Assembly: GCA_965263335.1 (NCBI GenBank)
Contig: CBDHHE010000001.1
Location: forward strand, 4,526,001-4,590,000
Reading direction: 5' to 3'
DNA: 64,000 bases
Source of the DNA: Thermohalobaculum sp965263335
Lineage (GTDB): Bacteria; Pseudomonadota; Alphaproteobacteria; Rhodobacterales; Rhodobacteraceae
Every line of letters begins with the position of its first letter. The stretch's first letter is position 1. Shown here piece after piece: positions 47,644 to 56,370 of the stretch. The position numbers were made by a program, and so were the translations under genes. The notes beneath the pieces were generated by a model. It did not search any database and was not told the DNA's origin. It was given only the letters and a program-made list of their open reading frames with translations.

Positions 47644-48708
47644 CTAGGCGCTTTCAGCCAAAACGGCACGATACAGATCAATGACCCGTCCCGCCGCAGA
47701 TTTTGCATCGAGGCCCTGATCCAGGACGGCCTGGCGCAGTCCGGGCCGCGCCTCCGGCTCATCGAGCACAGCATCGATCGCCTTGACAAACGCATCGGTC
47801 GAGAAGGCATCGAGCACGCGGGACCCCGCGAGCCCCTCAATCATCTTCCGAACGTTGCCGACATCCGTCGAAACCACGGGAAGGCCCGTTGCAAGCGCTT
47901 CTTTCACCGAGTTCGGCGAGCCTTCGAAATCCGATGTCATGACATGCACGTCCGCCGCCTGATAGGTCAGCACCACGTGGTCCTCGGGTGCCGCGACGAG
48001 CGTGAGTTCCTCGATCCGCTTGCCGGGGTGTGCCGCCCGATAGGCGGAGATCACCTCGCAGAACCGGTCATAGCGCTTCTGCTTGCGATGCAAATCCTTC
48101 GAACTCACGAACAGCAGATACAGCGCGTTCGGGTCGAGCCCCAAGGCTTCGCGGGCGGCGGCTTGATCGCCCGGGCGAAACAGGTCCGCGTTAATGCCGT
48201 TCGGGACATAGTGTACGAGCGGACGCCCCTCCAGCGCGGGCGGGATACCGTCCTTCACGATGACACCGTACGGCGCTTGCGGGCGTTCGACGATGCGCTT
48301 GGTGAGCCGGATAACGTGCGGTCGCACAAGACCCGGCATGTCGATGTACTCGTTGTCGATGGCGTTGAGAAACGAGACCACCGTCGGTTTTCGCACGCCA
48401 ACCATCCGCGCGAGCAGGAAGGTCAGCCCGTGGAAGCAATGCACCAGATCATAGTCTCTCGCGCGGCGCATGATCTTCGGTATCGCCTTCAGGTAGGCAC
48501 TCTTGCCTTCCTCACGCGCGTTTATGAACTCGACATCGATTTCGACGCCGAGTTTGCGGATATCGTCGACCTGACGCTTGGTGAAGACGCAATACTCCGG
48601 ATGGCGTTCAGTCGGCCAGCCATTGGTAACCGCGAGCACCCGCAGCGCACGCTGATCAGGCGTCTCCACGGCCCCGGATGGTTCCATCACCGCAAGTCCT
48701 TCGGCCAT
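47644..48708 (-). CDS. Family 4 (GT-B) glycosyltransferase
   Basis: A 354-residue transferase. RVLAVTNGWPTERHPEYCVF marks a subtype with the WPxxxxPxxGxF-like start. HCFHGLTFLLARMVGVRKP, YVPNGINADLFRP, LYLLFVSSKDLHRKQKRYDR and TSDFEGSPNSVKEALATGLP (donor-binding Glu) follow. GAAGGATG precedes ATG 48708 by 5 nt. It follows the next transferase on the same strand with a 43-nt gap. The 225 bases between its stop and the Wzc start hold no gene and must include the Wzc promoter or a read-through. Confidence 0.88.
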   Translation of the reverse strand: MAEGLAVMEPSGAVETPDQRALRVLAVTNGWPTERHPEYCVFTKRQVDDIRKLGVEIDVEFINAREEGKSAYLKAIPKIMRRARDYDLVHCFHGLTFLLARMVGVRKPTVVSFLNAIDNEYIDMPGLVRPHVIRLTKRIVERPQAPYGVIVKDGIPPALEGRPLVHYVPNGINADLFRPGDQAAAREALGLDPNALYLLFVSSKDLHRKQKRYDRFCEVISAYRAAHPGKRIEELTLVAAPEDHVVLTYQAADVHVMTSDFEGSPNSVKEALATGLPVVSTDVGNVRKMIEGLAGSRVLDAFSTDAFVKAIDAVLDEPEARPGLRQAVLDQGLDAKSAAGRVIDLYRAVLAESA

Positions 48709-48751
48709 CTCGACATCCTTCTCACGAACACCCGAACCGCGAACCCGGATC

Positions 48752-49840
48752 TCAGGTCAATGTGGCTTCTGCAAATTTTCTGGCAACACCGCGCATCGAG
48801 AACCGCTCGGCATGGTCCTGCTTCTGAAACGCGCTCATCTCGGCGCAGAAGGCATCGTCCTGAAGCTTCTCGAGCGCGGCCTTGAGCTGGTCGTGATCAT
48901 CTGCATCGATCAGGATGCAGTTCTTGCCATCGATCGCGTAGTCCTCGAGCACCTTGCATCGGGTCATCACGATCGGAATGCCAAGTTCCATGGTCTGCAC
49001 AAAGACAGTGTTGCCGGCAGCGGCATTCTTGTCTTTCAGGTCCAGCAACACGGCCCGGGCGCCGCGCACGTACGCATAGTTCTCGGCCCCGTACACAGTG
49101 CGCAGGATGTCGATGTTCTTCGCGTCCGTTGACTGCTTGAGATTGTCGCAGATGATCTTGTAGTCGTACTGCGGGTTCTTCTCGAAAAAGTCGATGAAGA
49201 ACGAGTACTTCCGATTGCTCCGGCCTGTCGAGATGAAATAATCTTGGCCTGCCAGCTCGGGGAGTTCAGCACTCTTCCCTTCGAAGTCGATGTCGCTGGA
49301 AAAGAAGATCAGAGTGACTTTATCGCCCTTGGCAATATTGCTGTAAAGCTCAGGCGTTCCGGTAATATCCTTGACGTTGTTCGCGACGTAGTACCGGAAA
49401 TTCTTGGATCCGAACGCATAGTTCAGGATTTGCTTGAACGGAAAACGCTGACGAATCGGCGTATTGGTCGTGCAAGTGATGTAGATGCTCTGATTCTTCC
49501 CGGTGCCCGTCAGACGCCACCACAGCGCCAGCGCGATCCCGATGTTCTGGTTCCAGCAGATCACATGGTCATCGGGCCCGATTTCATGCCGCGTCCGGAT
49601 GCCGAACGTCAGATTGTGCAGCGCACGGCGCCATTTGTTGATGAAGTTGTTCGGTTGTACGCAAAGCTCACCATGATTGAGAACTTCGCGCCCGGAGGCC
49701 TCTGCGATATGCTCGCGCATCTTGCTCGCGAAGAAGTCGCCCTCAGGATCGAAATCATAGAGGATATGAATCTTCGTGTCGGTTTTGGTTCCGGTGGCGT
49801 CGGGTGCCACCGCCGTGGCCGGCTCAACGATTGCTTGCAT
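48752..49840 (-). CDS. GT-B type glycosyltransferase
   Basis: A 362-residue protein. The N-terminal half starts IHILYDFDPEGDFFASKMRE and includes HVICWNQNIGIALALWWRLTG; the C-terminal half has YFISTGRSNRKYSFFIDFFE, YVRGARAVLLDLKDKN, AAGNTVFVQTMELGIPIVMT and LIDADDHDQLKAALEKL. This matches the GT4-like fold with a diverged donor-binding site. The protein has more Lys and Phe than its neighbours. The sugar is unknown. It is between the ExoF-like export gene and another transferase, all reverse strand. Confidence 0.75.
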   Translation of the reverse strand: MQAIVEPATAVAPDATGTKTDTKIHILYDFDPEGDFFASKMREHIAEASGREVLNHGELCVQPNNFINKWRRALHNLTFGIRTRHEIGPDDHVICWNQNIGIALALWWRLTGTGKNQSIYITCTTNTPIRQRFPFKQILNYAFGSKNFRYYVANNVKDITGTPELYSNIAKGDKVTLIFFSSDIDFEGKSAELPELAGQDYFISTGRSNRKYSFFIDFFEKNPQYDYKIICDNLKQSTDAKNIDILRTVYGAENYAYVRGARAVLLDLKDKNAAAGNTVFVQTMELGIPIVMTRCKVLEDYAIDGKNCILIDADDHDQLKAALEKLQDDAFCAEMSAFQKQDHAERFSMRGVARKFAEATLT

Positions 49841-49937
49841 AGTAAGCCTCTAAGACTGGTCGACTCTGTGTTTTACGATCGGTCATTGATCGCGCGGGCA
49901 TCATGATGCCAGCGACTTGTGGCAATTTGAGGTCGCT

Positions 49938-51242
49938 TTAGTTGGCGACCTGCGCTGCGCTGACGATCAGAAGATCACCCGGTAGCATTACGAAACTCTC
50001 TCCAACGCTCTGGCGCTCGGGCACTCCGTCGATTTGTCGCTCAATAATATATTGCAAAAGCGACACAGCGTCTTCGGTCGCGGTCATCGAAAACAGTCCA
50101 GGCGACATCGCGACCTGCTGGCGCCGCGCACTGAGCCGGGCCGCGGCGCTGGCCAACTGGTCAGCCTGCGTCGTCCGTTCGGCGCTCAGCGCCAGGGTGC
50201 GTGTGCTTGCAAGGCCGCGAAGCTCGGCTTCCTCTGCCGCAAGCCGCTGCTGCGCGAGGGTGAGAGAGCGGTCCATTTCGAGCATGTCGACGCGCGCAAG
50301 GCTCAGTGTGCGTTGTGCGGCGACAACACTCGATGACTTGCCAAGTCCACGCTGCACCAACTCGCGCGCCTTGGCGACGTCCTCATCGAGAACCGCCACC
50401 AGCGCCTCGAGTTCGGCTCGGCGGTCGATAACCGTCTTTATCTCCGTCTGAACGAGCTGGATGTTCTTCTCCAGCATCGTTCTCGCCTCGCGTGCCTCGC
50501 CTTCAAGAAGCTCGAAGCGTTCGCGCTCCTCTTCGATGGCTCCGGAGATCACCTCCCCAGACAAGTCCAGCGAGTCGGGCACCTCGAAGTCAGGTGCTTG
50601 GGGTTCACGGGCAAGCTGCGCATCCAGACGCTGCAGCGCGAGTGAGGCACGAAGCATTGCGCGACGGTCTTCCTCGATTGAGGCAACCGCGTTGAAATAC
50701 TGGAAAATTGCCGCAGGCGAGCCGCCTTCATCCGCGAGCGTGCGGGCGCCGCCAGCGAGTGCCAGCGCTTTCGCCACCGTCATGGCGCCGCGCAACGGGT
50801 AAGCGCCGGGGTTCTCGACCAGTCCCGACACGTAAATCGGTTGGCTGTCCGTGACCACCACGAGGACATCGGCATCAGTATAGAGTTCTTCATCGACCAG
50901 AGCTGCGCGGATGACTTCCTGTGCTTCCGAGGCCGTCATTCCGTTCACCGGGAGATGACCCACGAATGGCACCGGCACCAGACCGCCGGCTGTCACGACT
51001 TGCGGTCCGCCAAGACCAAGTTCGCCGTTGACGTAGACCGCGATGGAGTCTCCCGGGAATATACGGTAGTCGTCTGCGCGCACCGCGGCGGGCACCAGAA
51101 GCGCAAGCATCAAGATCGTCGTGACCGCGGCCCATACCAAACTTGCCGACCCGAGGGTCGCCCGTTGGAGGCTCTGCGAGATTGCGACAGATCTGGACAT
51201 CGGTGCACTGGACCGGTCGACGGGAGCTTCACATGAAAACAC
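49938..51242 (-). CDS. ExoF/Wza-like polysaccharide export protein
   Basis: A 434-residue periplasmic/outer-membrane export protein. A long signal peptide ends near ALLVPAAVRADD. The Poly_export domain starts YRIFPGDSIAVYVNGELGLG, and an SLBB domain follows (IYVSGLVENPGAYPLRGAMT). A long coiled-coil region (about 185-380) with Glu/Arg/Leu heptads follows, then a C-terminal SLBB-like end (ESFVMLPGDLLIVS). This ExoF-type layout is unlike the short export protein at 10486. GTG 51242 has GAGG 8 nt before it; ATG 51200 is an alternative. It probably pairs with the Wzc-like protein at 45202. Confidence 0.86.
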   Translation of the reverse strand: MFSCEAPVDRSSAPMSRSVAISQSLQRATLGSASLVWAAVTTILMLALLVPAAVRADDYRIFPGDSIAVYVNGELGLGGPQVVTAGGLVPVPFVGHLPVNGMTASEAQEVIRAALVDEELYTDADVLVVVTDSQPIYVSGLVENPGAYPLRGAMTVAKALALAGGARTLADEGGSPAAIFQYFNAVASIEEDRRAMLRASLALQRLDAQLAREPQAPDFEVPDSLDLSGEVISGAIEEERERFELLEGEAREARTMLEKNIQLVQTEIKTVIDRRAELEALVAVLDEDVAKARELVQRGLGKSSSVVAAQRTLSLARVDMLEMDRSLTLAQQRLAAEEAELRGLASTRTLALSAERTTQADQLASAAARLSARRQQVAMSPGLFSMTATEDAVSLLQYIIERQIDGVPERQSVGESFVMLPGDLLIVSAAQVAN

Positions 51243-51477
51243 TTACCCAAACCTCGCTCATACTCTACACGCGCAGCAGGCGAGGGGATATCAAAGCGCT
51301 CAATCTGTGACAAATTCTTTTTCGCAACTGCGGTATAGTGAGTTTGGGCTGTGGTCCTCGAAGCACACCCTGTGATCGCGCTGCATTGCAGCACTTGACC
51401 GGAGACTCCAGACGCCGCACATGGGTCCCGCTTGTAACCGGGTTCTCCGGGCATGTTCAGATTAAGGCGTGCGTATC

Positions 51478-52761
51478 ATGAAGGCTTTTCTGAGCAAGCT
51501 CTTCACGATGATGTTCGGCAGTGCGCTCGGTCAGGTTGCGGCCGCGGCTGCTGCACCCATTCTGTCTCGATTGTTCACGCCCGAGGACTACGGGGTGACC
51601 GGTCTTGTGTCATCGATTGCGATGATCATGGTCTTCGTCAGCACCATGCGCTACGAGGCAGTGATTGTTTCGGGCAAAACCGACACGTCCCGGAGCAATG
51701 CATTCGTCCTGGCCATGATAATCCTCTTTTGCGTGGCTGCACTGCTCGCGCTCGGTGTCTGTTTCTTCTGGATGCTGAGCGAGCAGGGCGTCTTGCCCGA
51801 GGGGGCTGTGGGGCCGATCTACCTCTTTGCGCCGCTGATCCTTTTGCTGAGCGTGACGCAGGTGCGCGTGATGCCGCCGCTGCTGATCCAGCACAGCTAC
51901 TTTCGGCTTGTTTCTCTTGGCAACATGTTGAACGGCGCTCTCGGCGCGTTGTCGCAGATTGGCTTTGGACTGATCGGAACCGGCGCCATAGGCCTGCTCG
52001 CGGGGCGCGCTGTCGGATTGGCGCTCGCGTTGATAACAATGCTCGTACCATTGTCGAGGCGGCTGATCATACCCATGCTGCGAGCCAGCCGAAAGCGTGT
52101 CATGCGCAGGGTCGCCTGGAGCTATCGTGGTCAGGCGCTGTTGCTGGCACCTGCCGGTCTGATCAACACCGTCGCGATGCAGCTGCCAGTCTTCGTGATT
52201 GCCGCTACATACGGCACAGCCGCCTCGGGAGCCTACTTCTTCACCCAGTCGCTCGCCAACGCGCTTCTGGCGGTGTTCCGCAAATCGCTCACCTCGCTGA
52301 TGGCGAAGCAAGGGCAGGAGCTACGATCCAGCGGCCGCCCGATCCGTCCTTTCGTGATAAAGTTCACGGCACTCGTGGCCGTCGCGACGTTCGGCGGAGC
52401 ACTGGTGCTGTTTTTTACTGCCGAGGAACTCTTGCCGCTTGTTTTCGGGGACAGGTGGGATGAGGCGGGGATGATCGCGAAATGGCTCGGGTTCTTCTAC
52501 GCGGTCTCGGTGACCCACCTGCCGCTCTCGGCGCTGTCTACACTGCTGAAGTTTCAGCGTGCGATGCTGTACACACAGATCGGTCAACTGGTGGCGATCG
52601 CAAGCGCGCTGGCCATCGGCGTATGGTTGGGAGATCTCGAATCGACTGTCGCCTTGGTCGCGTTGGCGGCTGCCGGCGTGTACGCAATAAACATGCTGGT
52701 GATGTTCAGGTTGATCGGCCGGGATGATCAGGCGCGGCTGCGCGCTCCGAAGCCCGGTTGA
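51478..52761 (+). CDS. Second oligosaccharide flippase (Wzx-like)
   Basis: A 427-residue membrane protein with about 12 transmembrane segments. FGSALGQVAAAAAAPILSRLFTPEDYGVTG at the start is the polysaccharide-biosynthesis flippase signature (LSRLFTPEDYG). It differs clearly from the flippase at 18547. It would move lipid-linked repeat units of the second polysaccharide to the periplasm. ATG 51478 has AAGGCG upstream; GTG 51469 is in frame. It is divergent from the ExoF-like gene across about 235 bases that contain a TATAGT box at 51334-51339. Confidence 0.9.
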   Translation: MKAFLSKLFTMMFGSALGQVAAAAAAPILSRLFTPEDYGVTGLVSSIAMIMVFVSTMRYEAVIVSGKTDTSRSNAFVLAMIILFCVAALLALGVCFFWMLSEQGVLPEGAVGPIYLFAPLILLLSVTQVRVMPPLLIQHSYFRLVSLGNMLNGALGALSQIGFGLIGTGAIGLLAGRAVGLALALITMLVPLSRRLIIPMLRASRKRVMRRVAWSYRGQALLLAPAGLINTVAMQLPVFVIAATYGTAASGAYFFTQSLANALLAVFRKSLTSLMAKQGQELRSSGRPIRPFVIKFTALVAVATFGGALVLFFTAEELLPLVFGDRWDEAGMIAKWLGFFYAVSVTHLPLSALSTLLKFQRAMLYTQIGQLVAIASALAIGVWLGDLESTVALVALAAAGVYAINMLVMFRLIGRDDQARLRAPKPG

Positions 52762-52776
52762 AGATTGGGGGATGGC

Positions 52777-53532
52777 ATGGTGACCCGATACTTCGTTCTG
52801 ACCTCCACGCGCAGCGGCTCCACGTGGTTCCTGACCCTGCTCAACGGTCAGCCAGGGGTGCGGGCGTTCGGCGAAATTTTCCTGTGGCGCCATGTCCGTC
52901 CTGAGATGCAGTGGGTCGCGGAAGGAGATCCGGAGCGTTTTTATTCCCGGCGCAGCGCCCTCGGACTGTTCCGCCCCAGGCAACTTTCGCGCTATCTCGA
53001 CGAAGTGGAAGTCGTTCTGGATGGGAACACAGCTGGCGGCTTCAAGCTGATCATATCGCACCTGCGCAAGGTACCAGAACTCGCAGTGCTGCTGCTCGCG
53101 CGACGCTACCGGCTGATCCTGCTTGTGCGTGATAACGTGTTTGAAAGCACGGTGTCCGAGATGATTGCCCTGGCGACGAACAATCCCCACGGCAAGGCTC
53201 CATCCGGCTCCCAGAAGACGCTTCGGCTTGATCCGCCGGAACTCGTCCGGCGCATCCGCCAGCGACGGCGCGGCATTCGGGTGATGCAGATCGCGCAGCG
53301 CCTCTGGCCTTGGCCGTCGGTTGAAGTCGACTATGATGAACTCGTCCGCGACCAGGCTGCGGCGATGGCGCCGGTGCTGGCAACGCTCGCTGTGACAGGC
53401 CCACCGGAGGTTGTCGCAAGTGAACTGACCCGCCGTGTCGCGCGCCCCTACCGTGAAATTATCGAGAACTATGATGACGTCGTCAGTGCGTTGCGCGAAT
53501 CAGGGTTGGGCGCCTACTGCCCAAATGAGTAA
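52777..53532 (+). CDS. Sulfotransferase family protein 3 (Stf0-like)
   Basis: A 251-residue enzyme. YFVLTSTRSGSTWFLTLLNG is the P-loop, with the TxRSGSTW form of Stf0-like and related carbohydrate sulfotransferases. LILLVRDNVFESTVSEMI (near 112) is the 3'-phosphate-binding loop. VDYDELVRDQ near 185 is a conserved helix start. GGGGGA precedes ATG 52777 by about 5 nt; it begins 15 nt after the flippase stop, so the two are co-transcribed. The acceptor is presumably a sugar of the polysaccharide, which is an inference from location. Confidence 0.83.
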   Translation: MVTRYFVLTSTRSGSTWFLTLLNGQPGVRAFGEIFLWRHVRPEMQWVAEGDPERFYSRRSALGLFRPRQLSRYLDEVEVVLDGNTAGGFKLIISHLRKVPELAVLLLARRYRLILLVRDNVFESTVSEMIALATNNPHGKAPSGSQKTLRLDPPELVRRIRQRRRGIRVMQIAQRLWPWPSVEVDYDELVRDQAAAMAPVLATLAVTGPPEVVASELTRRVARPYREIIENYDDVVSALRESGLGAYCPNE

Positions 53533-53637
53533 ATGAGCCCCGTTCAGGTTCGTTCGAACGCAACGGGAAATCGGCCGGGCACATCGCGGGCCGGGGAAAC
53601 CTCGGCCCTCTGGGTCTGTCATTGATTGGAGCCATGC

Positions 53638-54600
53638 ATGATCACTGAAAGCGCGCAGCGCATCCTCGTCACGGGCGGCGCAGGGTTTCTCGGCAGCCAT
53701 CTTTGCGACCGGCTTGTGGCGGCGGGCCACGAGGTGCTTTGCGTCGACAACTACTTCACCGGGCGGCGCGGCAATGTCGCCCACCTGCTCGATCATCCGA
53801 ACTTCGAATTGATGCGCCACGACGTGACGTTCCCGTTCTATGTCGAGGTCGACCAGATCTACAATCTCGCCTGCCCGGCCTCTCCCGTGCACTACCAGTA
53901 CGATCCGGTGCAGACGACCAAGACCTCGGTGCATGGCGCGATCAACATGCTCGGCCTCGCCAAACGGACACGGGCACGCATCCTGCAAGCCTCGACCTCC
54001 GAGGTCTATGGCGACCCGACCCAGCATCCGCAGACCGAGGACTACTGGGGCAACGTGAACCCCATCGGCGCGCGGTCCTGCTATGACGAGGGCAAGCGCT
54101 GCGCCGAGACACTCTTCTTCGACTACCACCGCCAGCACAATCTCGAGATCAAGGTCATCCGGATCTTCAACACCTACGGTCCGCGCATGCACCTCGCAGA
54201 TGGCCGCGTGGTCTCGAACTTCGTGGTCCAGGCTCTCCGCGGCGAGCCGATCACGCTTTATGGCGATGGCAGCCAGACGCGCAGCTTCTGCTATGTGGAC
54301 GATCTGATCGAGGGCATGATCCGGATGATGGCGACGCCCACCGAAGTCACCGGCCCGATCAATCTCGGCAATCCGTCGGAATTTACGATCCGGGCGCTGG
54401 CCGAGACGGTGCTGGAGCTGACCGGTTCGAAATCGGAGCTGATCATGGCGCCGCTGCCCGAGGACGACCCGGCGCAACGCAAACCCGACACCACCCGGGC
54501 CAGCAACATTCTCGGCTGGGAGGCGGGCATTGAACTGCGCGAGGGCCTGACGCACACGATCGCCTATTTCGACCGGGTGCTCTCAGGCAAAAATCACTAG
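53638..54600 (+). CDS. uxs: UDP-glucuronate decarboxylase (UDP-xylose synthase)
   Basis: A 320-residue short-chain dehydrogenase/reductase that oxidises and decarboxylates UDP-glucuronate and reduces the 4-keto intermediate to UDP-xylose. NAD site: ILVTGGAGFLGSHLCDRL. Catalytic set: STSEVYGDPTQHPQ, then SCYDEGKR (YxxxK). UXS signatures such as NLACPASPVHYQYDPV, RIFNTYGPRMH and DGSQTRSFCYVDDLI are all present. TTGGAG precedes ATG 53638 by 8 nt. It lies 105 nt after the sulfotransferase and upstream of a gene using the same substrate. UDP-glucose dehydrogenase, which makes the substrate, is not in the window. Confidence 0.93.
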   Translation: MITESAQRILVTGGAGFLGSHLCDRLVAAGHEVLCVDNYFTGRRGNVAHLLDHPNFELMRHDVTFPFYVEVDQIYNLACPASPVHYQYDPVQTTKTSVHGAINMLGLAKRTRARILQASTSEVYGDPTQHPQTEDYWGNVNPIGARSCYDEGKRCAETLFFDYHRQHNLEIKVIRIFNTYGPRMHLADGRVVSNFVVQALRGEPITLYGDGSQTRSFCYVDDLIEGMIRMMATPTEVTGPINLGNPSEFTIRALAETVLELTGSKSELIMAPLPEDDPAQRKPDTTRASNILGWEAGIELREGLTHTIAYFDRVLSGKNH

Positions 54601-55172
54601 GGGCACATTGCCGGGGCAGCGATGTGTCATCGTTGAGGCAACCATGTTGAAGTTCCAAGATATGGTTAATGCGGGTGGCCAGAAGTGGTCACCGTTGCGG
54701 ATTGGCACCAATCAATACCTCAAGTAGGGCAGGGCAGATCGACGCATTGCCCGATCACCGGTGAAAGAAGGTATAATCATTCCCAGATTTACCGCGTCAG
54801 GCGAGTGAGTGCTGCCCAGATCGACATTCGGCATTGTGCCGCGTTCGGGTGGTTTCGGCTGGGGCGAATTTTTGTGCGACCTCCCTTCGGGGTCGCGTAA
54901 GAGACGGGGGCTCTACTTTAAACCTGCCAGCCGAGCGGGTTCGAAGGACGAGTTACCGGAATGGGTTGGAAGCAATGGCGAAGTGGATCGCGCGTTGTAC
55001 ATCGATGTCTGGCGGGGGCCGGATATCAACCGGGGAGCGAGCTTTTCTGGCTTTTCCGGGTCCGGCACATGAATCTACCCATGGACCAAAAGGTCGCGAG
55101 ACCTAAGTACTGTTAATGTTGTCGCTGTCAGCCGTCGTTCGTATGACGGGTGCGTCACAGAGGAGAGGACGC
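54601..55172 (+). promoter_or_regulatory. Intergenic region with inverted repeats and -10 box before the apiose synthase-like gene
   Basis: 572 bases, no supported gene. Two operator-like inverted repeats stand close together: GGTGGCCA-GAAG-TGGTCACC (54674-54693) and GATTGG-CA-CCAATC (54700-54713). A perfect TATAAT follows at 54772-54777 with a weak TTGCCC 19 nt before it. The leader would be nearly 400 nt and contains the hairpin GCGACC/GGTCGC (54876-54896). Just ahead of the GTG start, GCGTC (55152-55156) can pair with GACGC (55168-55172), placing the AGGAGAGG ribosome site in the loop. Confidence 0.4.
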
Positions 55173-56282
55173 GTGTTGATCACTACCCCGAGAAAGTTCA
55201 CGATTATTGGCTGTGCCGGATTTATCGGTAGCCACCTGTTGGAGCGGCTGCTCGAAGACCCGGCGAACTCCGTTGTCGGTTACGACATCGAGATCAGCAA
55301 GATCACAGGCCTGCTCAGCAACAAGAACATCACGGTCCATCGCAAGTCGATCGACCAGGCGATGGCTGACGGCAGCATGCGCGAGTCGGTCGAATGGGCC
55401 GACGTGGTGATCAACCTCGCCGCGATCTGCAACCCGTACGAGTATGCAACTCGTCCGTCGGCGGTCATCAAATCCAGCCTTTTCGACGCTCTGCCGATCG
55501 TCGATCTGTGCGCAGAGTCCAAAACCTGGACCATCCAGTTCTCGACCTGCGAGGTCTACGGCCGCACGCTTTCGAGCTATGTGCCGGACGAGGGCTACAC
55601 CAACCCCGACCTCTACGTGCAGACCGAGGCGACCACGCCGCTGGTCATGGGCCCGGTCACAAACCAGCGCTGGACCTACGCTTCCGCGAAGCAGACGCTC
55701 GAGCGTTACACCTACGCCCTGCACTACGAAGAAGGGATGCCGTTCTCGGTGATCCGGCCTTACAACTTCTTCGGTCCGCGGATGGATTTCATCCCGGGTC
55801 GTGACGGTGCCGGCACGCCGCGTGTGCTCGCTTGCTTCATGAAGGGTCTTCTCGACAATGAGCCGCTGCAGCTTGTTGACGGTGGTGAGGCCCGGCGCAC
55901 GATCACGTCGATCCACGATGCTATCGATGCCGTGATGCTGATGTTCAAGAACCCTGCCGCTGCAAACGGCCATATCTTCAATATCGGCATGGACAACAAC
56001 GAGCTCACCATCCGCGAGCTCGCGCACAAAATGCGCGACATCTACGCTGAAGTGTCGGGCGATCAGTCCAAGCATGAGCATCCGATCGTCGACGTCACGG
56101 CCGAGGAGTTCTACGGACCGGGCGGATACGAGGATTGCGACCGTCGTGTCGTGAATTCTCAGCTGGCCCGGACGCGTCTTGGCTGGAACCCGTCGCGCGG
56201 TGTGGATGAAATCTTGCGCGAGACGATTGCCTACTACCATGCAAACTACGCTGACGACGAGATTTCTAGCGCAGCGTCGTAA
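55173..56282 (+). CDS. UDP-apiose/UDP-xylose synthase-like protein
   Basis: A 369-residue extended SDR enzyme. Beyond the NAD motif (FTIIGCAGFIGSHLLERLL), it matches plant UDP-apiose/xylose synthase (AXS) far better than ArnA or UXS. Examples are INLAAICNPYEYATRP, FDALPIVDLC, the STCEVYGRT motif, GPRMDFIPGRDG and NGHIFNIG. Two cysteines, Cys86 (AAIC) and Cys126 (STCEVYG), are 40 residues apart, as are the active-site Cys100 and Cys140 of Arabidopsis AXS1 as I recall them. Arg166, Tyr169 and Lys173 complete the site. ArnA has Ala and Ser there. The GTG start has AGGAGAGG upstream; ATG 55116 is in frame but less likely. It would convert UDP-glucuronate to UDP-apiose and UDP-xylose. Confidence 0.8.
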   Translation: MLITTPRKFTIIGCAGFIGSHLLERLLEDPANSVVGYDIEISKITGLLSNKNITVHRKSIDQAMADGSMRESVEWADVVINLAAICNPYEYATRPSAVIKSSLFDALPIVDLCAESKTWTIQFSTCEVYGRTLSSYVPDEGYTNPDLYVQTEATTPLVMGPVTNQRWTYASAKQTLERYTYALHYEEGMPFSVIRPYNFFGPRMDFIPGRDGAGTPRVLACFMKGLLDNEPLQLVDGGEARRTITSIHDAIDAVMLMFKNPAAANGHIFNIGMDNNELTIRELAHKMRDIYAEVSGDQSKHEHPIVDVTAEEFYGPGGYEDCDRRVVNSQLARTRLGWNPSRGVDEILRETIAYYHANYADDEISSAAS

Positions 56283-56336
56283 GCTGGGGTTGCGCCGCGC
56301 TGAAGAAGCGCGGCGTTCCGATCAAGCGAGACAAGA

Positions 56337-56370
56337 CCCGTCCGCGGTTCCGCGGGCGGGATTTTTTATT
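56337..56370 (+). terminator. Strong intrinsic terminator after the apiose synthase-like gene
   Basis: A 10-bp stem (CCCGTCCGCG / CGCGGGCGGG, one G-U pair) with loop GTTC, followed by ATTTTTTATT. A second perfect stem, GCCGCGC/GCGCGGC (56294-56314), precedes it 12 nt after the stop codon. The strongest terminator in the window. The rest of the gap to 56975 holds no supported gene and serves as leader to the beta-helix gene. Confidence 0.85.

Noticed and set aside
46603..48885. 760-codon frame opposite the Wzc-like and GT4 genes
   Set aside because: Spans three features on the other strand, no ribosome site, low-complexity His/Arg-rich product.
53500..54555. 351-codon reverse frame over uxs
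   Set aside because: Uxs has every family motif on the + strand; this one is a shadow.
54834..55106. 90-codon forward frame upstream of the apiose synthase-like gene
   Set aside because: No ribosome site or motif; overlaps hairpin-containing leader.
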